Assembly (NCBI RefSeq): GCF_004193775.1
Contig: NC_041016.1
Location: 47,182,767-47,246,766 of the forward strand
Reading direction: 5' to 3'
Origin: Glycine soja
Taxonomy: Eukaryota; Streptophyta; Magnoliopsida; Fabales; Fabaceae
DNA length: 64,000 nucleotides
Shown: positions 36,669 to 48,800 of the stretch, in pieces
Layout of the letters: the number at the start of each line of letters is the position of its first letter
How positions within the stretch are numbered: position 1 is the first letter of the stretch
The notes under the pieces: model-generated
Told to the model about the DNA's origin: nothing
Seen by the model: the letters and a program-made list of their open reading frames with translations, nothing else
Database searches by the model: none
Program-made: the position numbers and the translations under genes

Positions 36669-39600
36669 ATGGCAAAAAACACGCGTTTGAAAGATTTGCA
36701 AGCTGAAGTTCGTGGTCAAGCTGACGATATCAAGAAATTGATGGAGCTCCTGGATCTTTGTGATCTGGAACCACGAGATCATACGAAACAAGTGCAAATG
36801 GACGCTCAAGCTCGTATGGATTAGATCCAACAATTGTTAGATTTTCTGTTATAATCTCAATCGCAGCCTCCGTTCAACAGTGGTTCACCGGGAAACAATT
36901 CAACATGCGGGGTAACTCCACTTCGTAGTGTGATTCATGTCAGAGACATTTCCCTGGGTTTTCCTCATTTTGATGGTCATTCTTCAGTGCTAGAATGGAT
37001 TTTTAAGGCTAAGAATTTTTTTGATTATCACCATACACCTGATGCTAATAGAGTGGATATTGCTGCAATACACTTTGAGAAAGAAGTCGTACCGTGGTTC
37101 CAAATGTTGCAACGCCTCTCTGCAATTAAGACTTGGGCAGAATTGACAACGGTGTTGAAATCACAGTTTGGTCCATCTCCCTTCGATTGTTCGATGGTGG
37201 AGCTTTTCAAATTACAACAAATCGGTACAGTCTCTGATTATTATTTGAAATTCATGTCACTTGCAAATAGATCTTCGGGTTTATCGGATGATGCTTTGTT
37301 GAATTGCTTTCTGAGTGGTCTTCATGCTTAAATACGTAGAGATATAGTTTCCCTGTCACCAACTTCCTTGTTGAAGGCAATTGCGTTGGCCAAATTGTAT
37401 GAGAATAGATACTTTCCTATTACTAAGCCAGACACTGCACCTATTTGATGTTATTCTCCCATATCTTCATCTTCTACAATCGTTTCACAAAATTTACCTA
37501 AGTCATTGCCCAGATCCTCACTTCCTCCATTACTTCCTACTCCCAATACTCCACAATTGAAAGATACTAAAGTTCAGAAAATGAGTCCGGCTGAAATGCA
37601 AATTCGTAGAGAGAATGGATTATGCTATTTTTGTGACGAAAAATTTACGTTCAATCATCGGTGTCCTAACTGACAGTTTTTGTTTTTGCAACTTGATAAG
37701 ACTTTTATGGAGGATGAGAACCCAAAATTTGACATTGGACAATAGTTCATTGAGGAGGAAACTGTTGTGGATGATCACCACTTGTCACTTAATGCATTAA
37801 AAGGAGGTACAGGTGTGGTTACAATTCGATTTTTGGCATTTATTGACAAATTATCAGTCATAGTGTTGATAGATAGTGATAGTTCTGACAATTTTTTGCA
37901 ACCTTGCATTGCTAAGTTTTTTAAGCTTCCTATTAAGCCAGCTCCCTCTTTTAAGGTGATGGTAGGTAATGATAATTACATGGCAGTTGAAGGTCTGGTG
38001 CAGAATTTGATTATTCAGGCACAAGGCAATGTGTTTCAATTATAGTATATCTTCTCCCTATTTTCGGAGCTGATCTTATTTTGGGTGCTAATTGGTTGAA
38101 GACCATTGGGCCTCATATGGCTGATTATGCCTCATTGAATCTGAGATTTTTACATGGGAATTAATTTATTACGTTACAAGGTGAAGTGGATCATGTTCTA
38201 GTACAAGCTCATTTACATTACATTCATCGTATGGTTAACACCCATTCTATTGTTGAAGTATATACAATGAAGATGGTGGATCCTACTACTCAAGTCCATT
38301 ACCAGAGCTGCCAGATGATGACATGGAACCCGAATTGCCTCTACGATTGCGTAATTATGCTTTGTGTTCGCTACCCCAACTTCATTGCTGCCCCACCGCA
38401 CTCAGGATCATTATATTCCATTAATTGAAGGCTGAGGCCCTGTCAAAGTGAAGTCATATCATTATCCCCATAGCCAAAAAGAGGAAATGGAGAAGTTAGT
38501 GGCCAATATGCTTAAATAGGGGATTATTCAACCAAGCAAGAGTCCTTTTTCCTCTCCCATAATCCTTGTGAAGAAGAAGGATGGTTCTTGGCGTGTATGT
38601 ACTGATTATCAAGCTCTTAACGCCATTACGATAAAGGATAGTTTTGCAATACCCACCATGGATGAATTGTTCGATGAGTTATTTGGTACTTTCCTTTTTC
38701 TCAAAGCTGGATTTGCGTTCCAGTTATCATCAAGTTCTGTTAGCACCTGAGGACAAACACAAAATCGCTTTTCGCACACATCATGGCCATTTCGAGTAGT
38801 TAGTCATGCCCTTTGGACTAACTAACACACCAGCTACGTTTGAAGGTTTGATGAATGATATCTTTAAGAACGTCTTACAAAAGTTTGTTCTCGTCTTTTT
38901 CGATGATATCCTCATATATAGTTCTTCATAGAATGATCATCTATACCATTTGGAGGTAGTCTTGAAAATACTTCAGCAACATCAATTGTATGCATGTTTT
39001 TCTAAATGCTCATTTGGAGTAACAGAAATTGAGTATTTAGGCCATACACTGTCAGGTCAAGGAGTGGCTATGGATACAACAAAGCTGGACGCTATTCGAA
39101 CTTGGCCATTGCCAACAAATTTAAAGCAATTGCACGGGTTCCTTGGATTATTGGGGTATTATTGTCGTTTTGTGAAGAGTTATGTGCAACTGGCAGTACC
39201 TTTGACTAATTTACTAAAACAAGATTCATTTAAATGGACTACCGCAACTACAACAACCTTCTCTAATTTAAAAGAGGCACTTATGATAGCACATGTCTCG
39301 GCTATTCCTAATTTTTTAGAACCATTTATTCTGGAAATAGATGCATCTGGTTCTGGTACTGTAGCAGTGTTAAGTCAAGGGAATCACCCTATTGCATACT
39401 TTTCGAAGATGCTATCTATGTGTATGTAGAAGCAATTCGTGTATGCACTTGAGTTTTATGCAATCACAGAGGCGTTAGCTAAGTTTCGGAATTATTTACT
39501 TGGGCACCGATTTGTCATTAAAACAGGCCATAAGAGTTTAAAAGAAATCTTGGAACAGCGATTACAAACTCTAGAGCAACAACAATGGCTGCCAAAATTC

Positions 39601-41175
39601 TTGGGTTTTGATTTTACAATACAATACAAACCCAGGAAATAGAATATTCCGGCTGACGCATTGTCTCGTAGTTTTATGATGGCTTGGTCTGCTCCGTGTA
39701 ATCAATGGTTGACAAAAGTTTCCAAATTGACTCAAATTGATGATAAGTTGAAGCAATTGCATGATCAATGTCTGGTAGCCATTTTACCATCACAAAATTA
39801 TGCAGTAAAAGATGGTGTTGTATTTTGGAAAGGCAGAGTTATGTTACCCGATAATGAGGACATAATCAATCAAGTGCTATATGAGTTTCATGCCTCAAAA
39901 TAGGGGGCCATGCTGGAGTGTCCAGGACTTTGGCACGTATTTTGTCTCTATTTTTCTGTCCGAGAATACGACAACAAGTTATGAAGTATGTGCGAGAATG
40001 CCAACAAGCCAAAGTTGAGCATGCATTACCTGCGGGGCTGCTATAGCCATTGCTCATTCCACAACATGTTTGGGAAGATATTTAATTGGATTTCATCATT
40101 TCTACCAATCTCTCATGGGTTCTCTACTATCATGGTGGTGGTGGATAGACTCTCTAAATTTGGGCATTTCATTCCGTTGAAAGCATAATATAATGGTTAG
40201 ATTGTTGCAGATGCTTTTGTTAATAATATTGTGAAGTTATATGGGGTTCCTAAGTCAATAGTTTCATATCATGATAGGATTTTTATTAGTTCCTTTTGGA
40301 AGCATTTGTTCAAAGCTCAAGGGACTACCCTGGCCATGAGTTCTTCCTATCATCCGCAATCGGATGGCCAAACTGAAAATCTAAACAAGACCTTAGAGAT
40401 GTATCTTTAGTGTTTTATGTTTAACAATCCCAAAAGTTGGTGCTCAATGCTGCCTTGGGCCTAATATTGGTATAATTCCTCACTTCACCAAAGCATAGGG
40501 ATGTCTCCATTCAAGGCATTGTATGGCAAGGATTCTCCTTCAGTATTGCATTATGAAACAAATGTCAATGATCCTACTTTAGTTCAGGATTTGCTTCATG
40601 ATCGTGATGTTCTGTTACAACAATTGAAGTGGAATTTACTCAAGGCACAACAGTACATGAAGAATCAAGCTGATCGAAAACGTAGAGACTTGCAATTTGA
40701 GGTGGGTGAATTGGTACTGGTTAAGTTGCAACCATATAGACAACATTCAGTGGCCTTATGCAAGATTCAAAAGCTGAGCATGCGTTACTTTGGACCTTTT
40801 GAGGTGGATACAAGAATTAGAAATGTAGCATACAAACTCAAGCTACCGGATACAACTTGAATTCATCTGGTGTTCCATATTTTGTTACTCAAAAAAATTG
40901 TTGGAAGTCCTTCACAACAGTATATACCTTTGCCCCTGACTACTACGGAGTTTGTCCTTTCAGTACAACCATTTCAAGTCCTAAGTTTTCGCATTGTCAT
41001 GCGTCATTCCAAATCAGTGCCTCAAGTCTCAATCCAATGGGATTCCTTGGGGCCTTCTGCAGCCACTTGGGAGGATGTTCAAGAGATTCAAGAGTCATTT
41101 CTGGAGTTCAACCTTAAGGACAAGGTTGTCTCGTGGCGAGAAGAAATGCTGAGTTGCATAAGGAGGGAAAGTTAG
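36669..41175 (+). pseudogene. Ty3/gypsy gag-pol, heavily decayed
   Basis: ATG at 36669 (MAKNTRLKDLQAEVRGQ) starts gag just after the primer-binding site, but stops at codons soon after (TAG, then TAA) interrupt it. The capsid region is open at 36930-37331 (GFPHFDGHSSVLEWIFKAKN). A zinc-knuckle remnant reads CYFCDEKFTFNHRC (about 37623-37664). The protease has LIDSDSSDNFL, with the active-site DSG changed to DSD. RT: KKKDGSWRVCTDYQALNAI (38562 on) and FFDDILIYS (about 38900). RNase H: EIDASGSG and NHPIAYFSK (39330-39410). The integrase core lies about 40080-40480, and a C-terminal part (40501-40860) precedes the end at 41175 inside the LTR. Confidence 0.9.
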
Positions 41176-41567
41176 TTAATCAGAAAAGTCACATGGAGCA
41201 TGATCCGCAAGTGGGGGATCGAAGGAAAAGTGTGACACAAAGGAGAGAGAATGTTTTATTGAAGAATTTTGTGCCATGAGCTCATTATGCGTGTGGTATA
41301 TCCCTATGAAATATCTTTTTTGTCCTCTCTGATCCTTTATGACCCTCTCTGATTCACCTTTCTGTTCTTCATGATTCAGGTTCTGCAAATGTTGTGACCA
41401 TTGGCGAACCCATTGATCATTGCTATTTAATTTCTGTTTCATTATTGTTCTATTACCGAGTTCCATTTTTCCATTTTCGTTTGGAGTTGTACTTGAACTT
41501 GTTCATCGTTCCTTTAATTTCAATGTTGTTCATTGTTCTTAATTTTTGTGAGAACATTATTGTTTCA
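41127..41567 (+). repeat. 3' LTR of the second Ty3/gypsy element
   Basis: 441 bp, TGTCTCG...GTTTCA. It is longer than the 5' LTR mainly by about 10 bp near 41330 (an extra CTGATCCTTTATGAC-type duplication). It is preceded by the purine-rich AAGGACAAGG. Many substitutions against the 5' LTR show this insertion is older than the one at 10646-22597. Confidence 0.85.
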
Positions 41568-41572
41568 GGTTG

Positions 41573-41684
41573 CAAACAATTGCTCTAGAAATGGAAACGG
41601 GTGTGAAAGGAAAAAAAGGTGAGGCCTTGGAAGCAAAGTGGGAGAGCGTGGTGAAGTGGAATTGCAACATTATTTTTGGTAGCA
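41573..41684 (-). pseudogene. Severed 5' coding/transit-peptide stretch of the ETHE1-like gene
   Basis: On the minus strand, removing the gypsy element and one GGTTG copy joins this stretch to 36211-36191. The frame of ATG 36191 then stays open upstream without a stop, reading ...[17 protein letters not shown] before the methionine. It is rich in S, R, T and F with few acids, like a mitochondrial presequence, which this family normally has and which is missing from the part after 36191. An ATG (MLQFHFTT) lies in another frame in this stretch, so one or more small indels may also have occurred. The assignment is inference from frame and composition. Confidence 0.55.
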
Positions 41685-42899
41685 TAAGTAGCAATTGCCA
41701 CCAAAAGGGTTGAATTGAAGATAGAGATTGAAGGTTGAAGTTTTTGTGTTGTGACTTATGATTGTGAATTGTAGAATAAAGAAAGAATTGAGGACAAGGA
41801 ATACGATCAAGATGACATAGATAAGGTCGCTATTATATATTGTCTATTGCCTATTGGCATTTGGTGCTGCCATTTTATATTGTTATGGTTGTATGGTTCT
41901 AAGATTGTGTTGGTGATGTTGCCAGATTATAGGGTGAGAAAACTCACCAAATCCCCCACTGTGGGAAACATATGTGATGTGTTAGATATATGGATACACG
42001 AAAACTACCATGGAGATGCATACACTGGAATGATCTAAAGAAACATCAAGGTCCTTATTGTTTTGTTATTGTGCACAGACAAATAATTAAAAATAACAAG
42101 AAATTCAGCTATGCCATTTGTCGAACAAAGAACAATTTGGGTGAAGGGGAAGGGGAAGATTATAGTGTTTTTCATTTTTTTTAGCATAAATATTCAAATT
42201 TTTCCATAAAAGTATGACACTATAATTTGGTTTTTAAGGATAAAAATTTTAAATTTAATTTTTGAATGTGTAAAAAAATGATAAATTAGTCCTACAATTT
42301 AATGAAAAATTGGTCCTATAAATGTGTGATTTCATTAAAAAAAATTATATTAAGGACTAAAAAAAGGTGTGTGAAATAAATGTTTTATAATATATATCGA
42401 TAGATTATTTTTTTAAAGAAATTGATTGCAATCAATTAAGCATTAAATTAGTCTAATTAGTCTAACAATTAGTGTTTCAAATTGTCAATTATTAATCATA
42501 AAATATGTTTTATAATAATTAATTGCTTCAATCATCCATCTAATGATAAATCATAATAAGAAACACGTGCAAATCAGTTTTTAATTTTAAATTAATAAAC
42601 AATTAATTGGTTAGAAGTCTATAGAATGTCATGTGTAAAATTTTCTTTGAGAAATCATTTTCGTATTTATATACTATATACTATAAACTATAAACAGATG
42701 AAAACTTGACAAAGTGTTAACTTATTTATATTTGTAATTAGAATTAAGAAAATTATATTATAAATTGTACTTGTTAAGGTTATATTGGTCTAGCAAGCAA
42801 AAATTAAATTTGAATATCTTAAATAAAGTCAATAGATTTTTTTAAAGTAATTGATATATATTTTGTACCAATAATATATAATGATAATAAAATATATAC
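41685..42899. other. Intergenic, possible promoter side of the ETHE1-like gene
   Basis: No gene recognised. The part next to 41684 would have been the 5' leader and promoter of the ETHE1-like gene. From about 42180 on it is AT-rich filler up to the CACTA remnant. Confidence 0.55.
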
Positions 42900-42929
42900 C
42901 AATTTTATTAACGTACAACCCCATTATAG

Positions 42930-44367
42930 GGATGATATCCGAGTGAGACTCCTCCCGTGAGGGATTCACAATAGTATCAACATAACTTCCCTTTATGCTC
43001 ACACGAGCACCCTAAATGATTATATTATCCTCAGCGGGAGGTGGTTGTTGGGATCTCCCTCAACTCCTCTTTAATTCTTTTTATACTTTATTTGTTCTCC
43101 TCTTTTGTTTCTATCTTCCACTCTTCTTTAAGGTTTTGTATCATCTTAGTCAGATGTTGTGGGATAATGGATGTAGAACTCTTGGAGCCATGTGATGCAT
43201 GTCCAAAGTATTGGCTAATGGTGACACCAAGTCCCATAGCACGAACATGACTTGGGTGCTCTGATTGTCCAATGACAATGGTCAGTATATCCTGATGACC
43301 ATAGGGTACAAAGCTTTCTTGTGTCATTTGATCTTGTAAGGAGTCTTGTAAGAAACAAAAAGAGAAATTGGTCAAAGAATATCTGGTATTATATAAATTA
43401 CATGTAAAACTGAAAATAAACTTACAATCTTATCGGAAATTTGTTATGCCACCTTAGATGTCATGTCCCCAAAGTATCTTATGCGAACCATCTTTCACTT
43501 CACATGTGTTTCAACGGGAGATGGAAGGTCAATAATGGCTGAACCCCCATATTAGATTGATTCCTCTTGTCCTTTTTTCCTTTTATCCTCCATCAAGTTT
43601 TTCTCAAGCAATAGATAACCCCCACGAGACAATAAGTATGGACAGTCATTATGCTTTTGGATTGTTTGAGCCTTCTTTTTTATTCCCTATCGTAAATTAG
43701 ACATAAATTCAGGAACATACTTGAAATGAATCATAAATTACTATTTCAATAAACAACACACACAATAAACTTGCCAAGAAGGGGTTTTGCGGCTTGCAAC
43801 AAATTCTTCCCAATTCTTTGGATCCAGACCATACTTATTACAAGGAGTTCGATCATGTTGCCCCTCCTTGTCTACATATACATACTTAGTGGTTAGGGAT
43901 GACTTAAATTGCCTCCATAGTGTTGTCACTAATGAAATAACCTTCTTCTTGGTGTTGGACACTTCTGGAATATCAAATGTTCCCTACATCACAAAATGAC
44001 CATTTAAGAGTTAGTGAGTGATAACAACCTTTTGAACTTAAATACAACCAATTACTAAAATTGATGTGTTTAGTGGACATACCATAATGTCTTCCCAAAT
44101 CAGATTCTTTAGAGCATCAGGTATAGCTTTCCAATTGGCATACAAAATATCAATCTTATCTCGAGCTGTCATCCCTAAATAGTTGTGGAACTTCTCTTTA
44201 TGTGGCCCTGAAGCTCTCTTAGTGGTAGGATTAACATGAACCACTACCTTGGGCTTATCCAATTGCTAAGTAGTCAAGCTTCTGAGTCGTGTGGATTGTT
44301 TAGGCCTCTTGGATGTAGACTTTGAAGGAGTTGATGACTGAGGAAGGGAGCTTGGTGGTGTAGCCAT
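42930..44367 (-). pseudogene. Ptta/En/Spm transposase-associated gene (Transposase_24), broken
   Basis: Begins MATPPSSLPQSSTPSKS at 44367. After an in-frame TAG at 44266 it continues VVVHVNPTTKRASGPHKEKF...LIWEDIM, then a GT-AG intron, then [53 protein letters not shown]. Farther on come QKHNDCPYLLSRGGY (about 43660), SHVRAMGLGVTISQYFG (about 43230) and GARVSIKGSYVD (about 43000), all typical of this protein in order. Several stops interrupt it. The family accompanies the CACTA transposase and is thought to bind element ends. Confidence 0.8.
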
Positions 44368-44559
44368 GACCTTGTGCAAAAAAAAAAAAATATAAATTAG
44401 AGAACATTTCAAATATACCAAGTTAATATCCAAAAAGATAAAAATTGATGACATTATGTAATATTGTAAACACATTACTTTTAGTTAACACAATTATGTA
44501 GGAATATTCTCTTGTAAGTCTTCATCATGATCATTACTATTTGCATGTACATCATCCAC

Positions 44560-45690
44560 TTCATGTTCTTCAATTATGGAAGGCATGTGTGTGGAGAAAG
44601 AATGAGTCTCACAATTATCAAGTGTTGAATCACATTTTGATAATTAACACCACTTGTTCTTCCATGTAGAACCACAAACCATCTTGAGTCATACGGATCT
44701 TTGACATAAAACACCTGTTTTGCTTGTTCTACCACGATGAAAGATCCGTCCTTGTAAGCAACCTAATCAAGGTCTACCAAAGTAAATCTCATTTCATCCT
44801 ATTACACATCGGTATTTCCATTAATCCACTTGCACTTAAAAATAGGCACTATGAATTTACTATAATCAAGCTCCCAAATTTCTTCAATCACTCCAAAGTA
44901 AGGTATGGACGCACAAATGGGATTGTTATTTGATGCACTAGAAAAGTGCAAGGAATCAACATCAAGACTAACCCCACTATTTTGCACTCTACTCTTATCA
45001 TTCTGTGACTTTGTGTAGAAGGAAAAGTTATTGATATCACATCCCTTCCAAGTGGGAACATTTAGCTTTGGCCCCATAGATAACAATTTCAATGTTTTAG
45101 AAGCATTGTCATCACCCAAGATTGTTTCTTTAAACCAATTTATGAAAATTTTATTATACTCTTGCAAGACCTTCATCATGTTACTTTTTGGGTGAGTAGC
45201 CATAAAAAAATAATTATGAGTAACTATGTATGGGAGAACCTCTTGGGTGTTATTCAATATATACAAATGTGATTGATTCAATTTCTCATGACCCATGGTT
45301 ACAACATAATAACCCTGTGAACCCTTACCTCCTCGTCTCTCATAATGATGAGTTTGAGGAAGTCCAATAGGTTTTACCTATTCAATGTACTATGAACAAA
45401 ACTCAATGGATTCTTTGGCAATGTGCCTTTCAACAATGAATGCCTCTAGACGGTATTGATTCTTGGTATACCTTTTTAAAACCTTCATGTATTGCTCCAT
45501 AGTATACATCTACCGTAAATAAATGAGGTCATATAATCTAATCTTCCTCACTAAATGAACAATTAAGTGTACCATGATATTGAAAAAAGAAGGAGAAAAA
45601 TACATCTACAATTGACAAAGAATAATAACAAACTTATTCTCCAAGTCATCCAACAATTGCTTTCAATGATAGCTTTTCATGAAATCGATG
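44560..45690 (-). pseudogene. TNP2-like CACTA transposase, C-terminal part only
   Basis: The minus strand reads a DUF4218-type region (NIMVHLIVHLVRKIRLYD, MEQYMKVLKRYTKNQYR, HIAKESIEFCS, HYERRGGKGSQGYYV) and then a DUF4216 region (KSQNDKSRVQNSGVSLD, PYFGVIEEIWELDYSKF, VPIFKCKWINGN, QAKQVFYVKDPYDSRWFVVL). Several stops are present. The catalytic N-terminal domain is missing: the DUF4218 region is joined almost directly to the element's subterminal repeats at about 45690. Confidence 0.82.
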
Positions 45691-45839
45691 TTATTTTACG
45701 GTTTCAACGATGGTTTTGAGGAAACTACATTCAAAGGTTTTAATTATTTATAAAAATGTCATCACGGTTGGACGAAATCAATTTTGATAAAACCATCTTT
45801 CAATCGGTGTTATTGAATATCATTTTTGTAGCATTGTTG

Positions 45840-48800
45840 TTGATGATGAATATTGTTGAAAATATTCATATATGTTTCTTTGTAATAAATTTTTTTTATA
45901 TTTAGTTTTAATAGAACTTTCTAAAAAAAATTTAACTATTTATTACCATTGATGGTCTATCATATAATAAGAGTAACACAATATGATATTATTTTTACTG
46001 TAATATTATTTTTTCCCAACTCAATAAAGTTAGATTGTTACTTCCTTCCATCAAAAATAATTTTGCGGGAAACATACAGGTAAAAACCTGGAGGTGGAAA
46101 ACAATATTTTCCAAGAATATTATTTTTCAATTAATAATTAAAACATGAGAAACAAATATTTTTTATTTTAAGTTGTTGATTTTTTTTTCTTGTACTAAAA
46201 GTCTTTTAACGTATTTTTTTTACCTTGCCAATTAATTAGAAATTAACTTTTTTTATGCATATGTCTCATTTTTTGTGCATAATTAGAAACTAACTTTAAT
46301 GTAACTTTTGAGAGTCATTATTATAAATTCAACAAAGTTAGAATGATGGTATAGTATGTAAAGGAATGATATGGTAAAAAAAATTCACATCTTCAGTAAA
46401 TATTTTTTTTATTTATCATTTATGTTGTCAACATAAATGAACTCAAACATTTATTTTAATGACAACATAAATGAACTCAAACATTTATTTTAATTTCTTA
46501 AAATTTTCTTTATTACTCTATATATATTACTTTTATTGCATATCTATCTATTTGAACTCTGTTCCAAATCCAAAACGAATGTAAGGTTTCAACTTCAAAA
46601 CTCAAAAGTATCCTGTACTGTGGAATGACTCCTGAATCGTGTCTATGAAAGTATTTTGAATGTCCAAAAATAAGTGATACTCATTCATCAAAGATCTTTC
46701 CAGCGTGGATAGATCTTTACCTTACTTGAAACAAATGTCAATACCCAAATGACATCTCATTGGCATTGATAGATATTGTTGGTTGAGTATCAAAACTTAA
46801 TGTGTATATATAATTTAAATATTTATAGTTTAAAATATTTAAATTAATGATTTCTAGTATAGTTTAAAAATATAGAGACATTAAATATTTATTATTTAAT
46901 TTAATAAATGCTGAAAAATATTTAATTTAAATAAATATTTAATAAATAAAGAAATTAGTAGATAACATCATTGGAAGATTTATAATTTATTCTTTCCAGG
47001 AAAAAAAAGTTGGTTAGGTTGCTCCTTTTCTGGAAGCTCACTCTCAACTCTCAAGTCTCAAATCTCAATCAAAACCCAGTGCCGACGTCCTATAAAAAAA
47101 AAAAACAGTGCCGACACTTTGTATTTAGAGCAACAATATTTGTTGACACGTGCTAGCAACTACGTTCAAACTTTATAGTTATAGACTTCCCCCACTTACC
47201 CCACTAATGTATATTTGTGAATGCGATGTTGTTTTTCTAAAATTTTAGGTAAATCTCTTTGAGATATTAGTCTTTTCGGTGCAATTCAAAATATATTAAT
47301 CATATTGGATGTAAATTGATTGCATGGCAAAAGGAAACATTAGAATGGTCTTAATTTTTTATTATTTAGACAATTAGAAAAAAAAAATATTGAGACAATT
47401 ATGGAAGATTTTTTTTTTCATGAGGCACGTACAGTTAGAAATTTATATTTAAAATTTCATATTTTTTATTGGATATCCCTTCACATTCTTTATATAATTA
47501 TAAATCTTTCTAATACTTCAAAAATATTAAATATAAAAATATATTTATGTAATAAATATAAATAGTTAATAATATTAAAAACAAAAGTTTGTACCATTTT
47601 ATTATTATTGATATAACTTTCAAATTAGAAGATATTTTTACTATTAAAAAAGTTACTTCTATTAATATAAGTTTTAGGACCCGTTTGATGTAAGAGAGAA
47701 ATTTAATTTTTTGGAAATCTAAAGTTGAGACTTGTTTAAGTTTTTTTGTTTTAAAAAAATAACATTCTCAAGAAAATAATATTTTATTAGAATATTTTTT
47801 TAGTTTTGTTTTCCATAAATTTAATTTCACGAGGAGATAAAAAACTAATTTTTATGAATTAAAAAGGTATTATAATAGTAAAAATATTATGTTATTTTTA
47901 TTAGACTATTTGATGTGATATATAATTAAAGTTTGAAAAATATTAACAATATTTTCTTTGACATTTTTTTTAATACTTTTTTACAATTGATTAAAATTAT
48001 TAATAATCACTAATTTGGATGGACCACACGTCTAAATTATAAGAGAAATTTATTAAATAGTAAGTGATTTTCAACTATACTACTACTCGATGACCAATCG
48101 AGTAGATCACTTAATATTCATACAATCTTACCATCATAAATCAATAAAGAGAAAAACTATATTTTTAGTAATTTTTATATAGAAAGATAAAGATTACCTA
48201 TAAATCTAAAAAGGATTTATCATACAAGTTATGATAAGATAAAATAATATTTTATCTTAATTATGTTATCTAACAAGGGAAATTGAAATCATAGCTATCA
48301 AATATGGTAAGAACACCAACTAATTTCAGCCAATAACAAAAAAAAGGTTAAAAAGAGTGTTAGAAAGAATGTCCGTAGTATTTCTCATAATTGTTTTTGA
48401 TAAAAATAACAAATTATTGTTTTATTTCCAAAAAACATTAAATATTTTTAGAAATATTTATGATTAACCCAACCATTTTAGTCATTAAAAAAACATGATT
48501 TCTAAAATTTATGATTGTCATGGATCATGAATTTTAGACATAAAGATTTTCTTTTTTTCTTTTTTTTTTTATATCAAAAGTCCCCTTGTTCTTTTTATAT
48601 TCAACAAGTAGTACTAATATTATTGAGTATTCTTTAGAGTAAAATGAAATTCAAATATTTCAAATAAAGGAGATCGACAATCATATTTTTCAATATTCAA
48701 AGTTTTATTTTTAGGTAGATATTTTACACTTGTAACATCAATAGCAATACATAATTCATTATGTTCTACTTTAATTTTATTCTCGTAACTCTCATTTGTA

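Larger units (their letters stand above)
36217..41567 (+). mobile_element. Ty3/gypsy LTR retrotransposon inserted in the 5' coding region of the ETHE1-like gene
   Basis: 5,351 bp with LTRs 36217-36648 and 41127-41567 and an exact 5-bp target duplication GGTTG (36212-36216 and 41568-41572). It is oriented opposite to the host gene. The internal region has gag, protease, RT, RNase H and integrase in Ty3 order, all interrupted by many stops. Confidence 0.93.
42900..45836 (-). mobile_element. CACTA (En/Spm) DNA transposon, deletion derivative
   Basis: Minus-strand remnants of both CACTA genes lie in the usual order: the C-terminal part of a TNP2-type transposase, then a Ptta/En/Spm (Transposase_24) gene. 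The right end near 45823-45831 reads TTTTTGTAG, matching the complement of CTACAAAAA from a CACTACAAAAA terminus, though the last bases are changed. Inside it lie subterminal motifs of ACCGATT and AACCATCGTTGAAACCG type. The left terminus was not identified. Confidence 0.75.
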
